A stretch of 64,000 nucleotides of DNA from VRUE01 sp963701265. Its GTDB lineage: Bacteria; Actinomycetota; Thermoleophilia; Solirubrobacterales; 70-9. The notes below the pieces were generated by a model. The model saw only the letters and a list, made by a program, of their open reading frames with translations. It did no database searches and had not been told where the DNA came from. The position numbers and the translations under genes are program-made. The DNA lies in contig OY969581.1 of the NCBI GenBank assembly GCA_963701265.1, positions 1,302,001-1,366,000 of the forward strand, written 5' to 3'. Positions 1-10,400 of this stretch are shown here, piece after piece. Positions within the stretch are counted from its first letter, which is position 1; the number at the start of each line of letters is the position of its first letter.

Positions 1-1
1 A

Positions 2-706
2 CGTGTCAAGATTTTGGGCCTGTCCCTACTCGCCCTCGGTGCTTTTTTGGCGGTAAGTGCCTCCGTGGCACAGGCAAAATACCTAGTTTTAGTGAATAAA
101 ACCGCCAAAAGCTCGGTGAAATTTAAAGGATCTTTGGAAGGGGGCAGATTCTTAGTTCCGGGGCTCAATCTGAAAATCAAATGCACAAAAGGTGCAGTTG
201 CAGGTTCCGCTGCGCTGAGTGAAGAAAATAAAAAACTCGACGGATCGGTGACAGCCACGTTTACAGGCTGTGTCGTGCTTGAATTCGAAAAAACCTGTTT
301 CCCAATGAGCAAAGCTGGTGGCGTCGCACAAGCAAACGGCACTATTGTCGCGGCGGCCACCATTAAAGCGTTCATGGGAGGACCGGCCGGTTACTTTGTC
401 AGAGCGGAATCAAAAGCAGGATCCCCCTTCACAAGTATCGAAATTTTAGGTGCGTCATGTCCGCTGGAAGAGGTTAACGGTGAAGCGTTAGGATCAGTTG
501 CTTTCAAAATCGAAAGCCCGTTAGAAGACGTGCTAACGCACGGCATAGAACTCTTCGAACAATCACTGGACTACAGTGGAAATAGCGCGACACTGGAGAA
601 TGACGCCGGCAGCACCGCGCTGAAAGGCTCGGTGCAAGAGGAAACTGGCGCAACAACGGGTCTTCACTTAGAAAATTTACCCGGTTGTGAACCTGGCCCC
701 TGCTAA
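2..706 (+). CDS. Family-1 small secreted protein, copy 1 (5' end outside window)
   Basis: The reading frame is open from the first complete codon (position 2) and encodes the same protein as the gene at 1140, lacking only the first four residues, so the true ATG lies just left of the window. A signal peptide ends in AQA followed by Lys. The mature part has six cysteines (IKC, TGCVVLEFEKTC, GASCPLEE, PGCEPGPC), which suggests three disulfides in an exported protein. No enzymatic motif is visible and the function is unknown. Codon use is strikingly rich in AAA, GAA and TTA for this GC-rich genome. DNA from 1 to 1135 is identical to 1151-2285, so this copy is part of a tandem duplication or an assembly artefact. 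Confidence 0.85.
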   Translation, partial: RVKILGLSLLALGAFLAVSASVAQAKYLVLVNKTAKSSVKFKGSLEGGRFLVPGLNLKIKCTKGAVAGSAALSEENKKLDGSVTATFTGCVVLEFEKTCFPMSKAGGVAQANGTIVAAATIKAFMGGPAGYFVRAESKAGSPFTSIEILGASCPLEEVNGEALGSVAFKIESPLEDVLTHGIELFEQSLDYSGNSATLENDAGSTALKGSVQEETGATTGLHLENLPGCEPGPC

Positions 707-758
707 GACAGGCGGCCGGTGGGTTGTGTAGCAATGTAATGTATTGAGAACCAGAGCG

Positions 759-794
759 ACCGGCAGGCCCAGGGTGTTCCTGGGGCCTTGCCGG
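759..794 (+). terminator. Hairpin after family-1 copy 1
   Basis: ACCGGCAGGCCC pairs with GGGGCCTTGCCGGT with one bulge, 53 bases after the stop codon. There is no U-tract. A near-identical hairpin follows copies 2 and 4, so it is a conserved 3' element of this gene family. Confidence 0.6.
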
Positions 795-1139
795 TTAAGT
801 TAGAGCGGCCGGTGGGCGCCAGGGCGCATCTGGAGCCCATCGGCAGGCTACTGATGGAGGATTGGACACCGGAGAAAGAGGAGGGCGAAGAGAAGCCTTC
901 CGAGCTCTGGACACCTGACGCCGACTAAGTTCCGTCGTACGCGAAAGCGATCACCCAAATATTTTCTATCAGTCGGAGATCTTCCTTGTGCTCTGGCGCG
1001 TAGGGGCGGCCGATTTACGGGCGGGCGGAAAACCCCGCCCCGAGCGCCCTTGATCTAGCTGGCATCGGTGGGAGAAGTAGCGAGGCAGGCGTGCATTTCC
1101 GTTTGCGCCCTGTCAAACCCATCGAAAGTTGGAGGCAGC
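795..1139. other. Intergenic spacer with tiny ORF and GC hairpin (repeated at 1945-2296)
   Basis: No confident gene. A 24-codon ATG frame (854-928) encodes an acidic peptide beginning MEDWTPEKEE, with no ribosome site. A hairpin with 7-bp arms GGGCGGG/CCCGCCC lies at 1019-1040. GGAGG at 1131-1135 is the ribosome site of the next gene. Confidence 0.5.
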
Positions 1140-1856
1140 ATGCAAGCTAGACGTGTCAAGATTTTGGGCCTGTCCCTACTCGCCCTCGGTGCTTTTTTGG
1201 CGGTAAGTGCCTCCGTGGCACAGGCAAAATACCTAGTTTTAGTGAATAAAACCGCCAAAAGCTCGGTGAAATTTAAAGGATCTTTGGAAGGGGGCAGATT
1301 CTTAGTTCCGGGGCTCAATCTGAAAATCAAATGCACAAAAGGTGCAGTTGCAGGTTCCGCTGCGCTGAGTGAAGAAAATAAAAAACTCGACGGATCGGTG
1401 ACAGCCACGTTTACAGGCTGTGTCGTGCTTGAATTCGAAAAAACCTGTTTCCCAATGAGCAAAGCTGGTGGCGTCGCACAAGCAAACGGCACTATTGTCG
1501 CGGCGGCCACCATTAAAGCGTTCATGGGAGGACCGGCCGGTTACTTTGTCAGAGCGGAATCAAAAGCAGGATCCCCCTTCACAAGTATCGAAATTTTAGG
1601 TGCGTCATGTCCGCTGGAAGAGGTTAACGGTGAAGCGTTAGGATCAGTTGCTTTCAAAATCGAAAGCCCGTTAGAAGACGTGCTAACGCACGGCATAGAA
1701 CTCTTCGAACAATCACTGGACTACAGTGGAAATAGCGCGACACTGGAGAATGACGCCGGCAGCACCGCGCTGAAAGGCTCGGTGCAAGAGGAAACTGGCG
1801 CAACAACGGGTCTTCACTTAGAAAATTTACCCGGTTGTGAACCTGGCCCCTGCTAA
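1140..1856 (+). CDS. Family-1 small secreted protein, copy 2
   Basis: 238 residues. ATG at 1140 is chosen because GGAGG lies four bases upstream and a normal signal peptide follows (basic MQARRVK, hydrophobic core, cleavage at AQA before Lys30). The mature domain begins YLVLVNKTAKSS and carries six cysteines, ending PGCEPGPC. It is likely exported by Sec and disulfide-bonded. It has no recognisable domain and no known role. About seven TTA codons occur, together with near-exclusive AAA for Lys and GAA for Glu, unlike the housekeeping genes at the right of the window. It is identical over the sequenced overlap to copy 1. Confidence 0.9.
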   Translation: MQARRVKILGLSLLALGAFLAVSASVAQAKYLVLVNKTAKSSVKFKGSLEGGRFLVPGLNLKIKCTKGAVAGSAALSEENKKLDGSVTATFTGCVVLEFEKTCFPMSKAGGVAQANGTIVAAATIKAFMGGPAGYFVRAESKAGSPFTSIEILGASCPLEEVNGEALGSVAFKIESPLEDVLTHGIELFEQSLDYSGNSATLENDAGSTALKGSVQEETGATTGLHLENLPGCEPGPC

Positions 1857-1908
1857 GACAGGCGGCCGGTGGGTTGTGTAGCAATGTAATGTATTGAGAA
1901 CCAGAGCG

Positions 1909-1944
1909 ACCGGCAGGCCCAGGGTGTTCCTGGGGCCTTGCCGG
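1909..1944 (+). terminator. Hairpin after family-1 copy 2
   Basis: Exact copy of the hairpin at 759-794, shifted by 1,150 bp. Confidence 0.6.
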
Positions 1945-2296
1945 TTAAGTTAGAGCGGCCGGTGGGCGCCAGGGCGCATCTGGAGCCCATCGGCAGGCTA
2001 CTGATGGAGGATTGGACACCGGAGAAAGAGGAGGGCGAAGAGAAGCCTTCCGAGCTCTGGACACCTGACGCCGACTAAGTTCCGTCGTACGCGAAAGCGA
2101 TCACCCAAATATTTTCTATCAGTCGGAGATCTTCCTTGTGCTCTGGCGCGTAGGGGCGGCCGATTTACGGGCGGGCGGAAAACCCCGCCCCGAGCGCCCT
2201 TGATCTAGCTGGCATCGGTGGGAGAAGTAGCGAGGCAGGCGTGCATTTCCGTTTGCGCCCTGTCAAACCCATCGAAAGTTGGAGGTTGGAGGCAGC

Positions 2297-3001
2297 ATGC
2301 AAGCTAGACGCGTCAAGATTTTGGGCCTGTCCCTACTCGCCCTCGGTGCTTTTTTGGCGGTAAGTGCCTCCGTGGCACAGGCAAAATGGTTAGTCTTAGT
2401 GAATAAAGTGTCCAAAACCTCGGTTAACCTGAAAGCCACTGTCGAAGCGGGTAGGCTCTTAGTGCCGGGACTTAACCTGAAAATCAAATGCTCTGAAGGC
2501 AAAGCCGCTGGTTCTGCCTCGTTGAGTGAAGAAAACAAAAAACTGGCCGGCAGTGCAACAGTCACCTTCACCGGCTGTGTCGTGCTTGAATTCGAAAAAA
2601 CCTGCTTCCCGATGAGTAAAGAAGGCGCAACCGCGCAGCCCAATGGCACGATCATTGCGAAAAGTAATGCCAAAGCCTTCATGGAAGGCACGAAAGTGCT
2701 CGTCGAAGCCAAATCAGAAGGCGCAGCTTTTACTTCGCTCGAAATTTTAGGGGCCTCTTGTCCGCTGGAAGAAGTTGACTATGCCGTCAATGGAAGCATC
2801 ACCCTTGAAGTGGAAAATCCGTTAACAGACGCGGTGAAACATGGAGTGGTGCTCGTCAAACAGGCGCTGACGTATGGCGGCCAGACCGCGACGCTAGAGA
2901 ATGACGCCAGCACCGCGCTGAAAGGCTCGGTCGAAGAGGAAAGCGGCCTTACAACGAGTATTCATTTAGTCAATTTACCCGGTTGTGAACCAATCTGTTG
3001 A
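2297..3001 (+). CDS. Family-1 small secreted protein, copy 3 (mosaic)
   Basis: 234 residues, ATG at 2297 with GGAGG upstream (a 7-bp TTGGAGG duplication gives two tandem ribosome sites). Upstream DNA and the signal peptide are copy-2 sequence with a single base change up to about 2387. The mature part from WLVLVNKVSKTS onward is instead close to copy 4 at 3585. The protein keeps all but the last family cysteine pair arrangement and ends PGCEPIC. The join sits exactly at the signal-peptide boundary, which points to recombination or gene conversion between neighbours. The function is unknown and the protein is probably exported. Confidence 0.9.
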   Translation: MQARRVKILGLSLLALGAFLAVSASVAQAKWLVLVNKVSKTSVNLKATVEAGRLLVPGLNLKIKCSEGKAAGSASLSEENKKLAGSATVTFTGCVVLEFEKTCFPMSKEGATAQPNGTIIAKSNAKAFMEGTKVLVEAKSEGAAFTSLEILGASCPLEEVDYAVNGSITLEVENPLTDAVKHGVVLVKQALTYGGQTATLENDASTALKGSVEEESGLTTSIHLVNLPGCEPIC

Positions 3002-3584
3002 GCGTAGTAACGATCGTTGCTGAGAAGTTAGACGCGATGATGTAACGAAGTAGGGCGTTCAACTCAGAGCAAGTGGCAGGCTCAGGGTGCGCTTTGAGCA
3101 TGCGATGCTTGAGCCAAGTTACGGCGCCAACGTACGGATCCGAGGGCACCATTTTAAGGAGTCCTCCGGTCCATTCGGGGGCGGGGAGAGTGAACGGCAG
3201 GAGGGTCTCCAAGGAGACCCAGCGCCGCTGGCGCTACCGGGGGAAGAAGGCCGCCAGTCTCATGCAGTTGAAGGAGCCGAGGCGCGAGAGCGATCACCTC
3301 GGACCCGGATGGATCGGGCCTAGCCTTGGCGGTCCATCTATTCATGCCCGCAAGTTTTTTAACTTTTCTGGCTTCCTGCCAGGTGGCGCGCCCGGCGTTT
3401 TCGCTCTACAGGGCACAATCCCGTACCAAAGAAAAACTTTAGAAAATCCCAATGCTCCTATCGCTTGAAGCTTGCGCGCGGGCTGCGAGAGTTGACCATG
3501 GCCCCAGGGAGGCTTGGCAAGATCGGGCCTCGCTGTGGCTGGAACCACAAGAACCGAACTCAATTCTGGAGAGGATAGGTACAC
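3002..3584. other. Long spacer with serial hairpins and a U-tract
   Basis: No convincing protein gene. Several perfect stems follow each other: GGGTCTCC/GGAGACCC at 3203-3220, AGCGCC/GGCGCT at 3221-3235, CCGAGG/CCTCGG at 3277-3302, and CGGGC/GCCCG at 3315-3350 followed by six T at 3355-3360. This could be a structured 3' or independent RNA ending near 3360. The remaining 220 bases hold the promoter and leader of the next gene, but I see no clear -35/-10 pair there. Confidence 0.4.
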
Positions 3585-4289
3585 ATGAAGCATTGGAAGA
3601 TCATGGGTATGTCGCTTCTCGCTCTTGCTGCATTCATGGCAGTGAGCGCCTCGGCGGCACAAGCCAAATGGTTAGTCTTAGTGAATAAAGTGTCCAAAAC
3701 CTCGGTTAACCTGAAAGGCACTGTCGAAGCGGGCAGGCTCTTAGTGCCGGGACTTAACCTGAAAATTAAATGCACGAAAGGCGAAGCGGCCGGTTCTGCC
3801 TCGCTGAGCGAAGAAAACAAAAAACTGGCCGGCAGTGCAACGGTCACCTTCACCGGCTGTGTGGTACTGGAATTCGAAAAAACCTGCTTCCCAATGAGTA
3901 AAGAAGGCGCAACCGCGCAGCCCAATGGAACGATCATTGCCAAAGGGAACGCTAAAGCCTTCATGGAAGGCACGAAAACGTTCGTCGAAGCCAAATCAGA
4001 AGGCACGCCGTTCACTTCGATTGAAATCTTAGGTGCCTCTTGTCCACTGGAAGAAGTGGATGGTACCGTCAATGGAAGCATCACCGTCGAAATAGAAAAA
4101 CCGTTAGAAGACCTGGTGCCACACGGGATTGTGCTTGTCAAACAGGCGCTGACCTATGGCGGCCAGACCGCAACGCTGGAGAATGATTCCGGTAGCACCG
4201 CGCTGAAAGGCTCAGTCGAAGAGTCCGCTGGCCTTACAACGGGTATTCATTTAGTTAATTTACCCGGATGTGAACCCGGACCCTGCTAA
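3585..4289 (+). CDS. Family-1 small secreted protein, copy 4
   Basis: 234 residues; ATG at 3585 after a purine-rich GGAGAGG. The signal peptide MKHWKIMGMSLLALAAFMAV... is its own version, cleaved at AQA before Lys. The mature domain is nearly identical to copy 3 (WLVLVNKVSKTSVNL) and has six cysteines including the terminal PGCEPGPC. Seven TTA codons and almost only AAA/GAA codons are used. It stands directly upstream of the giant A protein, as its distant relative at 22845 does in the second cassette. Function unknown; probably a secreted surface or matrix protein. Confidence 0.9.
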   Translation: MKHWKIMGMSLLALAAFMAVSASAAQAKWLVLVNKVSKTSVNLKGTVEAGRLLVPGLNLKIKCTKGEAAGSASLSEENKKLAGSATVTFTGCVVLEFEKTCFPMSKEGATAQPNGTIIAKGNAKAFMEGTKTFVEAKSEGTPFTSIEILGASCPLEEVDGTVNGSITVEIEKPLEDLVPHGIVLVKQALTYGGQTATLENDSGSTALKGSVEESAGLTTGIHLVNLPGCEPGPC

Positions 4290-4348
4290 ATCAGTTAGGC
4301 AGTACGTTCTGGTGTAGATCGTAGATGTAAGTATTAAGAAGCAGAGTG

Positions 4349-4387
4349 ACCGGCAGGCCAAGGGGTGTATCCCGGGGGCCTGCCGGT
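4349..4387 (+). terminator. Hairpin after family-1 copy 4
   Basis: Perfect 11-bp arms ACCGGCAGGCC/GGCCTGCCGGT with further inner pairing (GGGG with CCC). Same 3' element as at 759 and 1909. Confidence 0.7.
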
Positions 4388-4440
4388 TAGCTACAAATGC
4401 AACTGGGGCTACCAACAGGGAAAAGGCAAGGGAGATCAGG

Positions 4441-7400
4441 GTGAGATCGAAACCGCAGTTCGCTCGGAAGGTTAAGCGGCCCATATTGATTACGATGGCC
4501 GTTCTCTTGACGGTGAGTATTGCTGCGACGGCAGCCAATGCCGCAACCCCCTTCCACCCGCCCCGGCCCGACCTCCAGAAGCTAGGTAACACCGCGCCGT
4601 GTGGCGTCGCCACCGACTCGGCTGGCAACTACTACGTGGTCGACTCGAGTAATAGCGGCTCGACGCCCAGGAAAGTCATCATCTACAGCCCAAGCGGGCA
4701 GGAAATCGTCTCCTTCTCGACGACACCTCTGCTCACCGGCCTTTCCCTTCCGGGGCTCTGCAAGCTGGCGGTCGATTCGGCCGGTCGCATATACGCCGTC
4801 AACACGGGACGCAACCGGGTGGTCCGGCTGAAGCCCGAAGGCGCAGGTTTCCCGCCGACGCCAGCCACCACTTACGTGCGGGACGCCTCCTTGAACGGCA
4901 ACGGCATTCTCATCGAAGGCAATGCCGGGGCGGCCAGCGCGGTGGCGGTCGATCCCAGCACCCAGGATGCCTATGTCAGCTCGATCGCGGGCAACGAGAT
5001 CCAGGATTTCACCAGGCCGAGTGAAAGCTATGCGCTTCGGTTCAACGGTGAAGAAACAACGACGCCCGCTCTCGAAGCATCTTCCACCTGCGAAGACGTG
5101 CAGGGCGCGCTGCAGGACAAGTTCGGCGCCGGCAACATCACGGCCACAGCGGGCTTTCCATCGACGAGGTGCAAGATCACCTTTGCGGGCGTCTACGAAA
5201 ACACCGATGTCGACGCTGTCGAAGTGATCAAGGCGGGCGGCAACGAAAGTGCCAACGAGGTCTTCAAGGGATCGGCCTCACCGCACGTCTCATCGTTCAC
5301 CTCTGCCGGAGCTCCGATCTCGAACACGATTGGGTCGACCGTGGCGGGCGCCGAATTCATCGGTGTCGATGTCTATGGCAAAAACGGCAGCATCTACGTA
5401 GCCGACAAGGCCCACGGCAAAGCACTGGTGCTGAATCACGCCGGCGACAACGTTCTGGCCGAATTCGACGGTGCCGACTCCCCGACCGGCGCCTTCAACT
5501 GGGGGGAAGCGGCGGCGTTGCCGGCTGTCGCCGTCGACCAATCCAACGGCCATGTCTATATTTCGGACCTGCAGGCCCATCACGTTGTCGATGAGTTCGA
5601 TGCCGCCGGCAACTTCGTCAGCGCTCTGTCGCAGGAACCCTTCTTCGAAGAAGAATTTCCCGGCAACGGCATAGCCGTCGACAACGGTGCTTCCAGCCCC
5701 AATAAAGGCACCATCTTCTTCACCGCCCGCACGGCGTCGGGCGCCAACAGGGGGGTCTTTGCCTTTGGGCCGTCGAGCCCCCCCTTCCACCCGCCCCGGC
5801 CCGACCTCCAGAAGCTAGGTAACACCGCGCCGTGTGGCGTCGCCACCGACTCGGCTGGCAACTACTACGTGGTCGACTCGAGTAATAGCGGCTCGACGCC
5901 CAGGAAAGTCATCATCTACAGCCCAAGCGGGCAGGAAATCGTCTCCTTCTCGACGACACCTCTGCTCACCGGCCTTTCCCTTCCGGGGCTCTGCAAGCTG
6001 GCGGTCGATTCGGCCGGTCGCATATACGCCGTCAACACGGGACGCAACCGGGTGGTCCGGCTGAAGCCCGAAGGCGCAGGTTTCCCGCCGACGCCAGCCA
6101 CCACTTACGTGCGGGACGCCTCCTTGAACGGCAACGGCATTCTCATCGAAGGCAATGCCGGGGCGGCCAGCGCGGTGGCGGTCGATCCCAGCACCCAGGA
6201 TGCCTATGTCAGCTCGATCGCGGGCAACGAGATCCAGGATTTCACCAGGCCGAGTGAAAGCTATGCGCTTCGGTTCAACGGTGAAGAAACAACGACGCCC
6301 GCTCTCGAAGCATCTTCCACCTGCGAAGACGTGCAGGGCGCGCTGCAGGACAAGTTCGGCGCCGGCAACATCACGGCCACAGCGGGCTTTCCATCGACGA
6401 GGTGCAAGATCACCTTTGCGGGCGTCTACGAAAACACCGATGTCGACGCTGTCGAAGTGATCAAGGCGGGCGGCAACGAAAGTGCCAACGAGGTCTTCAA
6501 GGGATCGGCCTCACCGCACGTCTCATCGTTCACCTCTGCCGGAGCTCCGATCTCGAACACGATTGGGTCGACCGTGGCGGGCGCCGAATTCATCGGTGTC
6601 GATGTCTATGGCAAAAACGGCAGCATCTACGTAGCCGACAAGGCCCACGGCAAAGCACTGGTGCTGAATCACGCCGGCGACAACGTTCTGGCCGAATTCG
6701 ACGGTGCCGACTCCCCGACCGGCGCCTTCAACTGGGGGGAAGCGGCGGCGTTGCCGGCTGTCGCCGTCGACCAATCCAACGGCCATGTCTATATTTCGGA
6801 CCTGCAGGCCCATCACGTTGTCGATGAGTTCGATGCCGCCGGCAACTTCGTCAGCGCTCTGTCGCAGGAACCCTTCTTCGAAGAAGAATTTCCCGGCAAC
6901 GGCATAGCCGTCGACAACGGTGCTTCCAGCCCCAATAAAGGCACCATCTTCTTCACCGCCCGCACGGCGTCGGGCGCCAACAGGGGGGTCTTTGCCTTTG
7001 GGCCGTCCGTATATGGCTTCCCTCTCAAAGTCTCGAAGACCGGACAGGGATCAGGGGTCGTGACCAGCGAGCCAGTAGGAATCAATTGTGGAGCGGCTTG
7101 TGACGCCGAATTCGAAGCCAACACCACAGTGGCGCTGAGTGTCGAGCCAGGTTTCGGGTCCAGATTGGGAGAATGGAGTGGCTGTAACGCGATTAACGTC
7201 GATGACGAATGTGAAGTGACAATGAGCGGCGCCCACGATATCAGTGTACGGTTGGATTCTCAGCCGCTTGTTACCGAAGAGTCCGCGGGTGCGATTACCG
7301 ACACTACAGTCGAACTCTCGTCAAAGGTCAACCCCAAGGGCCTCGCTACCAGCTACTACTTCGAGTATCTCACCGCTGAAGCGGCCGAAGAAAACGATGA

Positions 7401-10400
7401 TCGCTCTGAACCCGCCTTTACCGGGGCGACGAAAGTCCCGCCATCGCCGGTTGCGATCGGGGACGGCATTACCGCGATCCTCGTCGCCGCGAAAGTCCAA
7501 GGCCTCAAACCGTCGACGGCCTACCGGTTCCGGGCGGTGGCCAGCAACGACGTCGGTACCGTCGAAGGGGAACTCGACTCCGGTCATGAGGAAATCGCGC
7601 ATTCATTCACCACATATTCCCCGCCACAAATCTTCACCGGGGAATGCCCTGGGAACGAAGCGCTCCGTACCGGCCTCTCCGCTCGGCTGCCGGATTGTCG
7701 CGCCTATGAGCAGGCAAGCCCGGTTGACAAGAACGGCGGCAGCCTCCAGGCCACCGCCCCGTTCACCCGCACTGCCGAAGACGGCTCGACCATCACCTTC
7801 GAAAGCACCACGGGGGTGCCCGGCGGGGCTGGCTCGCAGAACTTCCCGACCTACATGGCAAAGCGAGGGGCGACGGGCTGGGCGACGACCGGCCTCCTGC
7901 CCAACCCCAGCAGTGGCCAGCGCGCGCGTGTGCTTGGCTGGACCCCGAGCTTCGACACGGTGTTTGATTTCGCCGAGCTCTTTGGCGGCGGCGCGACGAT
8001 GCTGTCACGCTCGACCGCGAGCGGCGGTCAGACCGAGATAGTTCCGCACACCTCGCCCAGTCCAACCTTTTCCTACGTTGACACCTCCGCAAATGGGGTG
8101 ACGGTATTCGAAGCGGGTCCGGCCGAACCAGGCGTTCCGGTGCAGCTAACCGCTAATGCTGCAGCTGGGAAGCCCAACGTCTACGCCTGGACTCAGGGTC
8201 CGCCAAGCAGGTTGAATCTAGTTGGCGTCCTGCCTAACGGGACTACGCCCACTGGGGGAAGCCGGGCCGCTGGTGGATCTGACGCAAGCGAATACTATCG
8301 GGACGGGCACCTCGTCGGCAGCGGTGATTCAGTTGTTTTTAACGACAACACCGATGGCCAGCTCTACCTGCGCCTGAATCCGATGGCCGCAGAAACGACC
8401 GAGAAAGACTCAGAAGGGAATTGTGTGCCCGACGAGGAGCTCGCTTGTACCGTTCACATCTCGGCCTCGCACAAGACGGACGGCAACGGATCGGGCGGCA
8501 CGGACCCGGTCGGCCCGCAGCCCGCCTTTTTCAAGGCGGCGAGCCGCGACGGCTCAGTCGTTACCTTCACAAGCTCGGAGAAGCTGACCAACGACGCGAA
8601 CACCGGCCCGGAACCAGAAGCGCCGGTCATCGCTAGGGCCAAGGCAAGTGATGGAAGCGAAAAGAACCTCAGCTTTATCCCCGCTTTCGCGAATGAGATA
8701 GCGGTGGATGGAGCAGAAGGGTACGTCTACTGGTCCGACCCGGCCCACAGCCGAATTGGCCGCGCGAAACTCGATGGCACTGGTATAGAGGAAGAATACA
8801 AATCTATTTCGGGTAAACCTCTAGGAATTGCCGTGGTCGACACGGGATCCTCCAAATACATCTACTGGAGTGACCAGGGTGAGCTGGATGAAAATAACGA
8901 ACCGCAATCGGGCCTCGGCACGATCGGTCGGATGGACCTCGACGGGAGCAATGTCAATCCGTCATGTTTCACGGGACTAACCAACCCGCGTAGCATCGCC
9001 TCGAACGGCACAGATATCTATTGGACGGAACCGGTTGCGTCGAGTGTTGTGGGGAACGGAGGCGTTGGAAAAGCAACCTTGGCCTGCGAAGGAGTCGAAG
9101 GTGGAGCCAAGGGTATCGCGGTTAAAGCACACGGCAACGGTGACATTGCGGTGGATGCGATCTACATATACATATCCGAGTACGATCCATCCGCCCAGCA
9201 GAGCTTCATTACCAGGCATCCGATAGATAGTGGGGTGACAGATTGCGTCGGCCCCGTATTCGAGGATGAGACCTCCCCCGTCGGCATTGCTATCAGTAGC
9301 GAAAAGCTCTACTGGGTCGATCCTCGCGCGGAAAAGGTAGGCAGGGCTGACCTGAATTGCGTAAATACGGAATTTGAAAAAGTTGAAGCTGACTTCATCG
9401 CCGGGGCAAGTCGCGCGGAAGATCCTGCCATAGCTGGCGAATACGTTTTGTGGACCGCGAATCAAGGTATTCCGGCCAACCCCGGCAACGACCTTTATCA
9501 GTTCAGGCTTAGCGGGACGAGTGGCACTTTGGAAGACCTGGCACCTGACAGCAGCGGCGTCGATGGAACCGATGTAGTTGGAGTGCTGGGATCGTCGGAC
9601 GATGGCTCCTATGTGTACTTTGCGGCCAACGGCGTACCTGATGGGATTGGCAATTCACCAAACGCAAATGGGGAAAGTGCAGCACCCGGCAACTGCAAAG
9701 GAATCGGTTCTGATGCGACTGGGTCTTGCAATCTCTTGGTGGCCCACGATGGGCAGATCGATTTCATCGCACGTCTGAACGCCCACGCGCCGAGCGCGGA
9801 ACGCATTGAACCTGACGAAGGGGACTGGGCCAACTGGCACACAGGCAGACAGGGCTTGTTTTTCAGCTGGTCGGACAAGGCAGCCCGCGTCAGTACGGAT
9901 GGAAAGGCGCTTGTCTTCAGGTCGAGTCGTCGGCTTACTGCATATGACAACGAAGGGCTGGGGTGCTTGCACGAGGAAGGCCATGCAGTGGTGGGGCAGT
10001 GTCTCGAGTTCTACCGCTTCGATTTCGAAAATATGGACCTGGCATGCTTGACGTGCAATCCGAGGGACGGCTCACCGAGTGCCCCCGCGACCCTCGCGAG
10101 CGTACGATCGCCGAACATCGACGCCCCCGACGCGGCGGCGACGCTTGGGCGCAATCTGTCCCGCAGCGGGGACCGATTCTTCTTCGAGACCGATGAAGCT
10201 CTGGTCGCGGAGGACACCAACGGTCGCGGTGGCTGCGTTCATTGGGGTAGTCCACTGCAGGCCGGGAATACCTGTCAGGACGTCTATGAGTGGGAGGCGT
10301 CGGGCACCGGTTCGTGCAAGGAAAGCTCCCCGGCCTATTCGTCGCTCAACCAAGGTTGCATTTACCTGATCTCAGGCGCTACGAGCGAAGGGCCGGCGTT

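Larger units (their letters stand above)
1..2285. repeat. Perfect 1,150-bp tandem duplication
   Basis: Bases 1-1135 reappear unchanged at 1151-2285, a period of 1,150 bp that contains one family-1 gene, its downstream hairpin and the intergenic spacer. Identity ends at a 7-bp duplication (TTGGAGG twice) just before the start codon of the third gene. The left end of the first unit lies outside the window. Confidence 0.95.

Noticed and set aside
3073..3468. 131-codon frame in the spacer before family-1 copy 4
   Set aside because: Runs through several perfect hairpins, has no ribosome site and no recognisable sequence.
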